Both the position numbers and the translations under genes were made by a program. The notes beneath the pieces are model-generated. The model ran no database searches. It saw nothing but the letters and a program-made list of their open reading frames with translations, and was not told the DNA's origin. Shown in pieces: positions 8,109 through 19,100 of a stretch of 63,321 bases of DNA. Each line of letters begins with the position of its first letter. Within the stretch, counting starts at the first letter, position 1. Origin of the DNA: Ruminococcus sp. CAG:563 (GTDB lineage: Bacteria > Bacillota > Clostridia > Oscillospirales > Acutalibacteraceae); NCBI GenBank assembly GCA_000434915.1, contig FR882086.1:30822-94142 (forward strand), read 5' to 3'.

Positions 8109-8964
8109 TGTACTCCACACCGACCGCAATCTTTATTTTAGCATATTTAGTGCCGATTTTTTTGTTTGTCTTTCGGTCATAGGCATTAACCGCAACCTTG
8201 ACATCGTGTATTCCATAGCTCAGCTCGTCAAATAGCTTAACGTGGTTTATCTCCCTACCCGGCTCAAGTCCGAGCGAACGATAAAGAACCGCGTCATCCT
8301 TATCATACACTGTTGCAATAAGCACGCAGTCATTGGTCTTGGGGTTGCCAAAACAAAGGTCGTTCGTTGAAAAATCATCTCCGACATTAACAACCGAATT
8401 AAAGTAGAAGCTGAATTTATTACTTCCTCTTGCATTGAGAGCATCAACAAAAACCTGCTGTTGCTGTGCATTAAAAACGCTGTCCTCAGCAACCGTTTCG
8501 CTCTCCACTCTTCCGTTAAATTCCGTTGCTCTTATCTCTGAGGGAACATTTACCCAAACCGACCGAGATACACATATGCTCGCGGTAACAATCACGGCGA
8601 TCGGCAAAACAATGCAAGTAAAAATACGAAAATAGTTCAGCGAAGAAAGAAACTTTTTGCTCGTATAGTATCGGAACTTTTTTATAAAACGAGCCTTTCG
8701 GCGTTTACGCAAAACCTTTTTCTTTTCTCTTTTTGACACCTTCTCGGCTACCTTGGTTTTCTTAGCCGAAGCTTTTTGTCGCTGCTTACGAATCTCTTCG
8801 CTGCGTTTTTCACGCTGCTTCTGCTTTTTTTCTTTTTCTTCAAGCACTCGCCGGGCGTTTTTCTCTGCCTCCGCTTTTTTCTTCTGTGCTTCTTTTTTCT
8901 TGTTATAATTGTTTTTGCCTGCGACAGTTTTACCTGCCACAGGCACATTTTTCTTATTCGGCAT
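8095..8964 (-). CDS. Membrane-anchored protein with Lys-rich cytoplasmic tail and beta domain
   Basis: A 289-residue protein. Residues 1-115 are extremely rich in Lys, Arg, Glu and Ala, likely helical and cytoplasmic. One membrane segment follows (about 125-147), then an extracellular region (about 148-289) whose last 100 residues match the outer domain of the next gene product. The Lys-rich tail recalls the coiled-coil tail of the DUF2357-like protein in the same cluster, which may mean a cytoplasmic contact between them (inference). The ATG at 8964 is used because it has a GGAAG site; a TTG nine bases earlier is possible. Function unknown. Confidence 0.7.
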   Translation of the reverse strand: MPNKKNVPVAGKTVAGKNNYNKKKEAQKKKAEAEKNARRVLEEKEKKQKQREKRSEEIRKQRQKASAKKTKVAEKVSKREKKKVLRKRRKARFIKKFRYYTSKKFLSSLNYFRIFTCIVLPIAVIVTASICVSRSVWVNVPSEIRATEFNGRVESETVAEDSVFNAQQQQVFVDALNARGSNKFSFYFNSVVNVGDDFSTNDLCFGNPKTNDCVLIATVYDKDDAVLYRSLGLEPGREINHVKLFDELSYGIHDVKVAVNAYDRKTNKKIGTKYAKIKIAVGVEYNGEK

Positions 8965-8979
8965 AGATATCAACTTCCA

Positions 8980-9594
8980 TTATTCCCACGGTAATTTTTC
9001 AATATTCCAAAGCTGCGGATAACGGTTTGTCTGAACTGCATCAATTTCAATCAAGGCTTTGACCGATGTGCCTTCCTCAACGCCCGAAAGGTCAAACTTG
9101 CTCTCATCAAAGCTGTTTATAAGGAAAAGGGTATCAACTCTTGCTTTACCCGAGCGGTCACCGCCCATATAATAAACACAGTAATCGACACTGCGATTAT
9201 CATACCAATCGTTGGTAAAAACATATGGAACATTTGTCGTGAACTGAGTAACAGAACCATCGGCAAGCTGCCACTCAAACACCGTCTTAACTCTAAGGCA
9301 ACAGGTTGCTCCGCTGCGATTGATAATAACCTTGAGCTTTCCGATATAATTTTCATCGTCTTTGTTAAGGCTCAACGTGTAAAGTCCATTCTCATCCTTA
9401 AATTTTTCAGCGTCCACATTGTTTTTGCCGTTTGCGAAATAGACATTCGCCGAAGTTTTAATTCCCGAAAGAATGAAACTCTGGGATTTGGATGTTTGGG
9501 TAACGAACCACGCCAAAGAACTGCCTACTACGGCAATTATTGCGATAACCGCAACAATGATAACTATTGCTTTTTTGCTTATCTTTTTTGACAT
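8980..9594 (-). CDS. SipW-dependent-type surface protein (AWF signal)
   Basis: A 204-residue protein with the hallmark of substrates of SipW-type signal peptidases: a basic start (MSKKISKK), a hydrophobic core and then SSLAWFVTQTSKSQ near residue 30. The mature part is beta-rich (VYFANGKNNVDAEKF, LSLNKDDENYIG, FLINSFDESKF) and may polymerise as TasA/camelysin-like subunits do. The ATG at 9594 has a GAGGTGA site. It overlaps nothing but sits 19 bases after the next upstream AWF gene. Family by signal and context; no precise homologue recognised. Confidence 0.75.
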   Translation of the reverse strand: MSKKISKKAIVIIVAVIAIIAVVGSSLAWFVTQTSKSQSFILSGIKTSANVYFANGKNNVDAEKFKDENGLYTLSLNKDDENYIGKLKVIINRSGATCCLRVKTVFEWQLADGSVTQFTTNVPYVFTNDWYDNRSVDYCVYYMGGDRSGKARVDTLFLINSFDESKFDLSGVEEGTSVKALIEIDAVQTNRYPQLWNIEKLPWE

Positions 9595-9613
9595 ATCCGT
9601 CACCTCGATTCCT

Positions 9614-10222
9614 TTAATCAATTATTCCGTCCGTATTCTGTGTGGCGGTCATATAAATTCTTGTTGCGATGGTAAGCGACTCGCCTTTCATAAGCTCTGC
9701 ACTTACATCATCATACTCAACCCAGCTTGCAATTCTAACGACCTTCGACTCACCGGGAGCAAGAAGAACATACTTTGAACTGTTGTATTCATCAAGCCCT
9801 GATTTTGTAAGATCCTTCACATTTGCTTTAATTGTCTCTTTTATGCTTCCGTTGATAAGCATATCATCGGTATATACAAACCAACGATAACCCTTTGCAC
9901 CGTTTGTGACATCGATGTTGATATAAACCCTTGCCGGAACAGTTCCCGAATTGGTAACATTGACATCATCAAAATTAACTGCTTTGTCGAAGAACTTTTC
10001 GTTCTCATCGGCAAGCTTTGTTGTTGCTTCAAACAGGACGCTGTGGTTTATAACAAACTTGGTGTTAACAGAAAGATTTCCGAAAACAAAGCTGTCACCG
10101 CTGTCGATAACGCCGCTGTCATAGAACCATGCGGAGGTCTTTGACATTCCCGAAAAATATCCGATGCAAAGAACAAGAACAATCGCCATAACAGGCGTCA
10201 TTATTCTTCTAATTTTATTCAT
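9614..10222 (-). CDS. SipW-dependent-type surface protein (AWF signal)
   Basis: A 202-residue exported protein: MNKIRRIM start, hydrophobic core, then MSKTSAWFYDSGVI near residue 30, the AWF signal seen on five proteins of this cluster. The mature domain contains GDSFVFGNLSVNTKFVINHS and LLAPGESKVVRIASWVEYD, a beta-sandwich-like pattern reminiscent of TasA/CotN-like subunits. The ATG at 10222 follows GGAGG and overlaps the signal peptidase gene upstream by 8 bases, so peptidase and substrate are translationally coupled. Confidence 0.75.
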   Translation of the reverse strand: MNKIRRIMTPVMAIVLVLCIGYFSGMSKTSAWFYDSGVIDSGDSFVFGNLSVNTKFVINHSVLFEATTKLADENEKFFDKAVNFDDVNVTNSGTVPARVYINIDVTNGAKGYRWFVYTDDMLINGSIKETIKANVKDLTKSGLDEYNSSKYVLLAPGESKVVRIASWVEYDDVSAELMKGESLTIATRIYMTATQNTDGIID

Positions 10223-10745
10223 CGCTGCCACCTCCGTTTTTCTTGTTTTTAGTGCCGGTTAAAATCATATTAAGTGCAATCAATGCAACCGCAACGATCG
10301 CTAAGATTATCAAGCCTTTTGTCTGGGAAACGCTCCCGAAAGATATGGTAATATAACCGAGAAGCGGCACACTGTACCACATCTTGCCTATAACTCTGTC
10401 CGCCGGTGTTGCCATCGGATCCTTCTCCGGGTTGTTGTCACCCTTCGTCTCAATCGTTTTGTTATCCTTGTCAATGCTGACAATTCGATGGGTAAAATAT
10501 TCATCAAGCTCTTTGGAACCGACGGTTATAACATCACCGACCCTCAATTCTTCAAAGCTGACTTTCTTCGAAAAAACTATATCGCCTCTTGAAAGTGTTT
10601 TTTCCATACTTTCACTTGTTACAGCATATCCCTTTGCGCCTGAGACAATGTTAAAAAGCACAAACACAACAGCAATCAATGTTACAATAGAAAGAATATT
10701 AAATAATATATTGCCGATTTTCGGCCTGAATCTGCCGTTTTTCAT
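10215..10745 (-). CDS. ER/SipW-type signal peptidase I
   Basis: A 176-residue membrane protease. An N-terminal membrane segment (about 12-34), catalytic Ser46 in SESMEKTL, His86 in FTHRI and Asp103 in KGDNNPEKD give the Ser-His-Asp pattern of the archaeal/ER branch (SipW-like, S26B), not the Ser-Lys dyad of ordinary bacterial LepB. A second membrane segment (about 145-163) closes the protein. It overlaps the AWF genes on both sides (4 and 8 bases), so it probably processes these neighbours. It is one of four such peptidases in the cluster. Confidence 0.9.
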   Translation of the reverse strand: MKNGRFRPKIGNILFNILSIVTLIAVVFVLFNIVSGAKGYAVTSESMEKTLSRGDIVFSKKVSFEELRVGDVITVGSKELDEYFTHRIVSIDKDNKTIETKGDNNPEKDPMATPADRVIGKMWYSVPLLGYITISFGSVSQTKGLIILAIVAVALIALNMILTGTKNKKNGGGSDE

Positions 10746-11389
10746 GCAGCAGTTCCGGAAAGCCGGTATGAATCAATGCTGCTCCATGAAACATTATCTG
10801 CCTGCTTAGCCTCAAAGCTCACCTTTATGTTTACAGGCTGACCCGAATATGCCTTTGAAATATTATTCTTATAAGATATGCTTGAAATAGCATCCACATA
10901 TGAAACATCGGAGCTAACCGCCGGAACACTCTTGAGATCATAAACCTCTGCCGAGCTGTAGCTATTGCCCATATAATAGAAGTAACAGACTCCGCTTGCA
11001 TTCGTATTTTTTGACCACTTGTCAGCGGCGAAAGTGACTTCAATATCGTCGTTATTTCCGGAATAAAGCTTCTGCTCCGCCTTGCCGGAAGCATAGCTTG
11101 TGTATTCTATTGAAAGCCTGATTTGAACATCGGTTGTCGAACCGTTGTTGATCCTCAGCATTGCTCCCTGTCCGTCAAGATTTACAAGGTTGTCGCCGGG
11201 CATAATTATTCTTTTTTCACCGCTGTCGAGGTCCGTAAGCTTTGCCGTCTGTGCTGTGCTTACAACGGAAACTGAAATACTCTGCTTTTTTTCCAGCGTC
11301 GTAACAAACCATGCATATGATGTTCCGCAGTTCATAAGACCTACAACAACCGCCAACGATGCAACAAAAGCAATTATTCTTTTAGTCAT
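10742..11389 (-). CDS. SipW-dependent-type surface protein (AWF signal)
   Basis: A 215-residue exported protein with MTKRIIAF start, hydrophobic core and GTSYAWFVTTLEKKQ near residue 25. The mature part has beta-strand patterns (SISVSVVSTAQTAKL, MLRINNGSTTDVQIRLS) and a VCYFYYMGN segment that resembles YCVYYMGGD in the AWF protein at 8980-9594, suggesting shared ancestry. The start overlaps the peptidase gene upstream by 8 bases and its stop overlaps the peptidase downstream by 4. Probably a structural subunit. Confidence 0.75.
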   Translation of the reverse strand: MTKRIIAFVASLAVVVGLMNCGTSYAWFVTTLEKKQSISVSVVSTAQTAKLTDLDSGEKRIIMPGDNLVNLDGQGAMLRINNGSTTDVQIRLSIEYTSYASGKAEQKLYSGNNDDIEVTFAADKWSKNTNASGVCYFYYMGNSYSSAEVYDLKSVPAVSSDVSYVDAISSISYKNNISKAYSGQPVNIKVSFEAKQADNVSWSSIDSYRLSGTAA

Positions 11390-11891
11390 TTGCTTTCTTC
11401 CTTTCCGCCATGAACAGCTCAATTTCAATCGCCGCCCAAGCGACATATATTATTGCGATTGCAACCTTAACGGCAGTGTATCGCAGAAATTTCACAAAAT
11501 ATCCCAAATAGGGAATAGACACTTCGACCTTGCCCTGAGCATAATCGGCCGAAATCTTACCGAGATCATTTTCCTTGTTCGCATCACCCTTAGTAACAAA
11601 GCTTTGCGTTTGCTCATCAATCTCTACAATCCTGTGTGTGAAGCTTTTTTGCTGATAGTTGTCTGTAAAAGTAACAATATCCCCGACTCTATAATCCTCG
11701 AAGCTGTCATAAGGCCTTATATATATCAAACTATACGGCTTGATTGTTGGAGACATGCTGCCGGTTTCGACAACTTTCATATCCATCTTTAATATTTTCG
11801 GAGTATAAACCACTCCGACAGCCACGACCGAAATGCAAATCACGATTGCGGTCAGAAGCATATTAATCTTTTGTTTGTGAAGATTTTTCAT
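11382..11891 (-). CDS. ER/SipW-type signal peptidase I
   Basis: A 169-residue protease with membrane segment about 8-28, Ser45 in ETGSMSPTI, His86 in FTHRI and Asp103 in KGDANKEN, followed by a C-terminal membrane segment (about 135-160). The ATG at 11891 has an AGAAGG site 9 bases upstream; an ATG at 11900 is an alternative. It overlaps the upstream peptidase gene by 29 bases and the downstream AWF gene by 8. Two peptidases back to back imply different substrates or a complex. Confidence 0.88.
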   Translation of the reverse strand: MKNLHKQKINMLLTAIVICISVVAVGVVYTPKILKMDMKVVETGSMSPTIKPYSLIYIRPYDSFEDYRVGDIVTFTDNYQQKSFTHRIVEIDEQTQSFVTKGDANKENDLGKISADYAQGKVEVSIPYLGYFVKFLRYTAVKVAIAIIYVAWAAIEIELFMAERKKAND

Positions 11892-12465
11892 CTTCTTCAT
11901 CCTTCTGATCCGAGAATTTGTATTCGGCAATCAATTTAGCCAAATTAACCGCTTCGCCTAATGTAATTAAGATTAGCGGCAACACAATAAAAATAAATAT
12001 AATCTTCGGATTCCTCAACACGCCCAGAACCGAACCGCCAACCGTACCAAAATTTACAACAACTTTACCAATCAAGTCCATTTCAAAAACAGCCGCTGTA
12101 TCGGCAGAGTCATTAGCATCGCCCTTTGTGTAAAATATTTTTTCACCGCTGTCACTGTCTTTGATTTCAATAATTCTGTGTGTATTGATTTTTCCGCTTA
12201 TTTTTGTATCATTGGAATAGAACGATATAATATCGCCGACCTTTAATGATGAAGGGTTGGTCTTGTGAACTACAACAATTCCGCCAATTGGGATTTCCGG
12301 TTCCATACTTCCCGTTTGCACCTGAAAAACGCTGAATCCAAGCACACTTGGTGCTTTCCCCGCAGACGCACCAAGCACCGAAATGAAAACTGTAAATCCA
12401 AAGATAAATATCACTGCAGAAAGCACTGCCATGACTTTAGAAAAAACCTTACTTGCTTTTTTCAT
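11863..12465 (-). CDS. ER/SipW-type signal peptidase I
   Basis: A 200-residue protease with an N-terminal membrane segment (about 11-33), Ser53 in QTGSMEPEI, His96 in NTHRI and Asp116 in KGDANDSA, a second membrane segment (about 150-170) and a charged cytoplasmic tail (DQKDEEDEKSS). The Gly-Gly after the Ser box and the overall length fit SipW. It begins 3 bases after the stop of the AWF gene at 12469-13098, so it likely processes that protein or the giant protein before it. Confidence 0.9.
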   Translation of the reverse strand: MKKASKVFSKVMAVLSAVIFIFGFTVFISVLGASAGKAPSVLGFSVFQVQTGSMEPEIPIGGIVVVHKTNPSSLKVGDIISFYSNDTKISGKINTHRIIEIKDSDSGEKIFYTKGDANDSADTAAVFEMDLIGKVVVNFGTVGGSVLGVLRNPKIIFIFIVLPLILITLGEAVNLAKLIAEYKFSDQKDEEDEKSSQTKD

Positions 12466-12468
12466 ATA

Positions 12469-13098
12469 TTATGATACCGGCTGAACGCTTATTTGCAACG
12501 TTCCGAGTGATGATGAAAGGCCTTCTATTGATGACGGGCTATCGGCCGAAAGTCCAATCTCATAATAAATAATGTAAACATCATTCTTTTCCGTTTGACT
12601 GTCGGCAAGAGATCTTCCGTCAAAAATCTTTCCGTTTGAGAGGTCTGCAAGGCTCATATAATCCGAGCTAAAAAGTAAAGCACCGTCATTAAATGTCATT
12701 ACTCCGTTTTTCATCGTTTTTGTCGCTTTGTAGACGTTGTATTTTACCTGAACGGACTTTTTTAAATCTGAATTCATATTTGAAGGCAATTCGTTTATTG
12801 ACATACTCAGCTTAAGCTTTTCGTCTGTTGCCGTCGTTAAAATCATCTTGTATTTTTTAAATGAACCCGATGACCAATTTTTCAGCTCTATATTTCCCGT
12901 AAGTCGAGAGTAATTTCCTTTGTTATCCGCCTCATAATAAGCAACGCTTGCATAAGTCGGACTGACAACCTCACCCTTAATTGACGGAACAAAATTTTCA
13001 CTGGAATTGCTAAACCATGCAAAAGAAACCGCTATAAGAGTCAGGGCCGATGCCACAGCTAATATTAAGTTTTTGATAAATGCAAACTCTTTTTTCAT
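12469..13098 (-). CDS. SipW-dependent-type surface protein (AWF signal)
   Basis: A 209-residue exported protein: MKKEFAFIKN start, hydrophobic core and VSFAWFSNSSENF near residue 27. The mature part is about 180 residues, beta-rich, with no Cys and no cell-wall sorting motif. It starts 19 bases after the giant-protein gene, with which it is surely cotranscribed. Possibly a minor subunit or a tether for the giant protein; function not recognised. Confidence 0.72.
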   Translation of the reverse strand: MKKEFAFIKNLILAVASALTLIAVSFAWFSNSSENFVPSIKGEVVSPTYASVAYYEADNKGNYSRLTGNIELKNWSSGSFKKYKMILTTATDEKLKLSMSINELPSNMNSDLKKSVQVKYNVYKATKTMKNGVMTFNDGALLFSSDYMSLADLSNGKIFDGRSLADSQTEKNDVYIIYYEIGLSADSPSSIEGLSSSLGTLQISVQPVS

Positions 13099-13117
13099 TG
13101 TAACATCAACCCTCTAC

Positions 13118-16100
13118 TTATTTACCAATAACACTCCAGATAGCTCTGATACCCCATTCGGGCTTTGACTCGTTAATTTCGATAACTATATCAACATTAT
13201 CTGAATTATCTGTAGCAATAAATTTACCTTCGCTCATCTCATCGGTAACCTTAAGCGTCTTTCCGTCGGAATCAACCGCTCTGACACTGTAACCATAACC
13301 GTTCGGCAAGCTGAGGTCAACGTAAATTCCGCCCTCTGTAACGCCAATGCCGTTTATGGTTCTAATCTCCGAACCGATTGTCGTGAAGAAGCTAAACGAA
13401 TTTGAACTGTCATTAAGCTTTGTCTTAAGCATAACTCCGACCAGCTTATCTGTCAGTTTACCTGTTTTATCGTTGATCGAATAGCTTATGGTTGTAAACT
13501 TGTCGCTCATCGGATAGGCATATCTTGCGATCAAATTATCCGTTGAAGCATAGTCTTTATTCTTCATAAGAGTAATTACAAGACCCTTTGATTTATCAAC
13601 ACTCAAAGCGTTTGAATTAACCTCGGCAGGAATCTTAATATCCGTATAGCTCATCGCTGTTCCCGCATTTGAACCTGACATATACTTCACAGCAAGTGCA
13701 GCAAACTCAACAGCCGTTGCAAATTTTGCTGAGCTTTCACTTGATTTGAGTGAAGCCGGAACTGCATAACCGGAATTCGTTGTAACAAAACCGATAATTG
13801 CTGCATCAGCCAACGCCTTTGTGGTCGATTCCTTCATGGAATCCGATCCTCCCTCTGCCGCAGCAAGATTGTTCCTTGCGGTGCGACCGTCAAAGAAAAC
13901 ATTCTCTGCCAAAGATGAGGTACCAAATCTTCCTACTATATTGCCCGCTTTTAGGGCAGTGGAATTAACCATATTTGCAAATACTGAATTGCTTACAGAT
14001 GTATAATCGGCCTCACCGACAAGTCCGCCGGCATATCCGCCGGACGATACATATGCAGTTGAAACCGTGCCGCTGATTTTAGCGTTGTTCGTATCACCGA
14101 CAAGTCCACCGGCCGCAAGAAGCGACGAGCCGCTTACTCTACCGGAAGTAATGCAATCCTTAATTTCCGTACCGTTTATCGCACGACCGGCAATTATACC
14201 GGCATCCTGAACCGTGCCCTTTGCATTAACATCGGCAACCACAACGCAATTTTCAACCGTTGCGCCGTTAAGCTCTCCTGCAACAGCACCGATTGAAGTT
14301 GCAGAATCGGAATCAATGTCAAAGCCTACAAAGCCGAGATTCTTTATTTCTCCGCTTACACCTGCAAAAAGTGACTCTCCGCTGAAATCATATACAACAT
14401 GGTTTGTGCCGTCAAGTATTCCTGCAAAGCTCTCGGCTGATTTAACTGTGCTGAGATCAATATCATTTGTAACAACATAATAAACATCGTCACGGTCGCC
14501 GTTCTGCATCATAATTGCAAACTCATCCGCCGTTCCTACTCTGTAAGGATCGGATTTTGTTCCTGAACCTGCAAGAAGGGATGAATATGCGACCGGGATT
14601 GCTGTCTCAAGTCCATTTGAATATACAAAAACAAGCTTTGCACCTTCAACAGAACCGACAGCACTGACAGCCGATGTTGCTTGGTCATAAGCCAGAGCAC
14701 CATTTGGATCAGACTTAACAGAAACAAGCTCAAACTTGTGTCCGCTCAGCTCAAAGGACTTATAGGTACCGTTACCGGCTGACAATTTGATATCCGCATC
14801 GCCAAGAACGGTGTTTTCACCGTTAAGTGTTATGAAGGATTTTTCTGTTCCGCCAAGAGTGCAGCTCATTGAGCTGAGATCGACTGCTGTAAAACCGGAT
14901 TTCTGATACGAATTAAGCTCCTGCGTACCAAAGACACTTTCATTCTGATATGATGAATAATATACCTCGGATAAAATCTTAGAACTTGCTTTATCACTGT
15001 CTGAGAATGTATCCTTGTCTGCTTTAGCTATAACTGCAGCTGAATTTTCCGCCTCAGCCTTTGCCGCAACAACAGTATTCTTAATCAAAGTTTTATCTGT
15101 TTTAGCTATAAATTCCGGATTTCTTCCAATCTCCGCAATTACACCCGCACCGAGCTTTTCCCCTTTTACAGAACCGCTTACAAAGCAATCCTTTACAGAG
15201 GTTCCAAGCGGATTGTTGAGGTTTCCGATCATTCCGCCTGCCGTTTCGGCTGAAACGGTTCCGTTGAATACAACACCATCAAGCTGTGCGTTTTCTGCAC
15301 TGCCGACAACGCCGCCTGCAACCGTGCCGGATTTAACCGTTACATCGCTCATCTGAACACTGCCGAGCGTACCGCTGAAAATACCTGCAATGCCGCCGGC
15401 AATCTCAACTGTAGCTGAGGTCGCTGTAAGTGTTGTGGATACTTTTGAATTATTTATTGTAATGTTTTCCGCTGTAAGATTTTCAGCCTTGCCGGCAATA
15501 ATACCTGCAACACTGCCAAATTCACTTGAAACTGCGGAAGACGAATTAACTGTTACGTTCTTGATAACCGTGTCTTTTGCATTACCGATAACCACACCGG
15601 CATAGTTGAGACCGATTACATCTGCGTTGTTGATAATAATATCGGAAATAACTGCTCCGTCCGTTGCTCCGAAAAGTCCGCCGAGAACGTTGCCGGAAAG
15701 CTTCAATCCGGTGATTGAATGAACTTTTCCGTTATAAAGACCTGTGAAATTACCTTTGAATCCCGATTCGGCACTGCCGATTGTAACCACACCGTTACCG
15801 ACATTATAGAAGCCACCGCCGAACTCAAAGTCCTTTGTGCTGAAGCTAATATCCGAAGCGAGAGCAAAATATTTGCCATAGCTGTCATAATATGCTACTG
15901 TCTCAAGGTCGTATGCATTTGAAATAAGATACGGAGACTTGATTGTTCCGTCACCCTTAAGCGGTGTACGAACATCGGACTTTATTGCAAAATGTACAGG
16001 AATTCTGACATCGCTGTCAGATGCCGATACATAGTATGCAACAACAGATATATCTGCCATGTGATTTACATCAAGAACAAGCGTATTCTCTGTCGACGAA

Positions 16101-19100
16101 ACGACACTGATTCTCTCATCTGCTTCAGAAGACCAGCCTGCGTTACCGTCAAAAGCATAGCCCTTCACCTTTGGAAGATTAGAGAGTGTAATTTCGGTTT
16201 CACCAATTGTAGAAATTGTATCAACAGAGGGTTTAATTGCCGAGCCGTTCGGTTTATCCATATCAACGATATTAGTGCTCTTTATTTCTGTTGAAATGCC
16301 AAACGCCGGAACATTACCGAAATATGTTGAAACAATAATTCCACTCATCATTGAATCAATATTATCGGTATTTATTGACTTGCTGTTCTCTACGGAACCG
16401 ATCACCACGCCGGCATTTTTGTTTGTACTCTCAGTCTTAACTTGAGCGGCACATACGGAATCGGAAATGACAGGCATCATACCGTTAAAGCTGCCGATTC
16501 CCTTTACAACACCGATCATACCGCCCACAGCGGCATTACCGATAATTGAGCCGAGTGCTTTGATGTTTTTGAGCTGAACATTATTGAGTGAAACAGCACT
16601 GAGCTTTGCAACAGCACCGGCCGCTGCCACAGCATCAGCCGAAGAGAGAAGCTCAATCTTTGCAAATGTTTTAGTATTCTCGGCAACAAGCGCACTTTCG
16701 TCACCTGTTACATCTCCTACAATACCCGAAGCCACCGCAGTTGACGTAATTGTCGACTCCGAATCAATATAGCAATCGTTTATTACAACTGCGCCGCCGG
16801 CATTGTGAACCGCCAAAATTCCGGCTGCAACCGTATTGGCGTTTTTAGACTGAATCTTTACACCGTAAAGATTTGCGCTCTTGATTGAAAGCTTTGCATC
16901 GGGAATTGCCTTTCCGACAACAGCAGAAGCAACACCCGCTTTCACTACCGTGTTTCTAAGCTCGACATCGCTGATTGACGAACCAAAACTTGAAGCAATT
17001 CCTCCGGCAACAAATGCTGAACTGTCTGCGATTGTCGCTACCTCGGAAGAAACGACCTTGACATTGGCAACGGAAACCTCACCCTTGCCTGCTGCAACAC
17101 CCGAAACTTCTGATACACCTTTTATCTTCATTCCGTCAGCCGTTACGGATTTAACGGCAAGCTTACCCTCGGCAAGACCGACAACTCCCGCTACATATTC
17201 CGCTCCGTTGACAGTTGTATCTGCAATATTTACATTTGTGACCTGTCCGTCACATGAAGCATATCCTGCAAATGTGCCGACATAATTTGCCTTTGAAATT
17301 ACAGAACAGTTATCTATACTGATATCGGAAACATCAATCGAACCGGAGTTGATTGAGCCTGCAACAATACCGGAATAAAGTCCGTCCGAGATAACCTTAC
17401 TGTCAGTAATCGTGATGCCGGAAAGCTTGGTATTGCCCGTTATCTGTCCGGCAAGAATCGCTGAATAGAGACCCTTTGCATTAATCTGAGCCGAACTGAT
17501 TGTCAAATTGCTTATCTCGGCATTATAAAGTGAAGCAAAGAGACCGGATTTCGATGTTCCGTTAATCTTTATATTGGAAATTGTGTGTCCGTTTCCGTTA
17601 AACTTCCCGCTAAACGGAACAAGTGTTCCGCCAATCGGTGAAAATGCTGAAAGCTCTGACATATCAATATCGGAATCAACAACAAAGCTCGCCTTATTAA
17701 GTTCCGAGATATTCTCACTGACATAGGCAAGGTCATACGCACCGGAAACAATATAATTTCCCGTGCTGTCCTTCTCAAGTCCGTTTGAAATCTTAACAGT
17801 TGTAAAAAGTCCGGTTGATTTATTTGTCACTGTGACTGCACAGCCCTTAACCGTTACAACTCCCGCTACACGGCTGACATTCAAAATAATTTCTCCGTCT
17901 TCAGCTTTTACTGCTGCCGAAAGAAGCGAATTATCCGTTGTAACCGAATAATCGGAAGCAGATGAACCTCTCAACGCCTTAACAGACGGAATGGTTATTC
18001 CGAATTTTCCGCCGTTGCCGGTAAAGAATGCAACCTCACCGTCATCAAAAGACCACTCGCTGAACTGAGTCCTGTCAGCTTTAGCAAAATCGACAGGAGT
18101 CTGCGTTCCCTTGCTCATATAAATATTTGAAATTTTAGTGTCCTTTGCAGCAATATTCGCAATAAAGGAATATTTTCCGGCATCATTTTTGCCCGAAACA
18201 TAACAGTTCTCAATGACGACATCAGAGCCGCCTACCGAACCAATAACGATTGCCGCATTAGCCGCTTTCTTGGAAGCACTGATGTTCGATGCTGCACCGC
18301 TGTTTGTAATCTTAGTTCCGTTGCCGATTACAGATCCGACCAGTGATCCGAAAGATGTGACATCACCTGTGATTTTCACATCTGCCTTAACACGGCAATT
18401 ATCAAGGGTACTGCTACCCACTACCGTATTAAACATTACACCTGAATTTATTCCCGATGCATTAAAAACAGCACCGTTTGAAATCGTTACAGCAACATTG
18501 CTCAATTTTACCTTCATAGCATTGCCGAGCACTGCTGACGAAATATCAGTCTTTGAAATAAATTCAACATTCTTAACCGATCCGCATACCTCAGAGAAAA
18601 TAGGTGCAGAAATAATTACATTATGACCGTTTCCGTCAAAGCTTCCATTAAATGAAAACGCAGAAACATTCACGGAAATATCCTTGTTAAGCTTAGCATA
18701 AATGCCATGTGCATATTTGAGCATATGGAATTCGGCCGAGTTTCCTACGACAAGAGGATCGGAAGCTGTTCCGTTGCCGCTTGTTCCCGAGGAAACAACA
18801 AGAACGGGCAAATCAAAGCTCTGCGAAATTTTAAGAGATCCCGTACCGATTGTTGACGGCAAAGAAATTTCTGCTTTATAATTGAACCAGGATACTTTGT
18901 TTGCGGTAACGCCCTTTATACTTGAACCTGAAACAGTTATTCCGCTTCCGACAGCCTTAAAGCTGTCGCCGATTGAAAAGCTTGCTTTTCCCCAAGATGC
19001 AGAAAGTGTTGACTTGGAAACGCTTACGGTTTCACCGACCTTAACTGTCTTGAACCTGAGAGTGTCTATATCATTGATATCGGTTCCATAATTAGTCACA

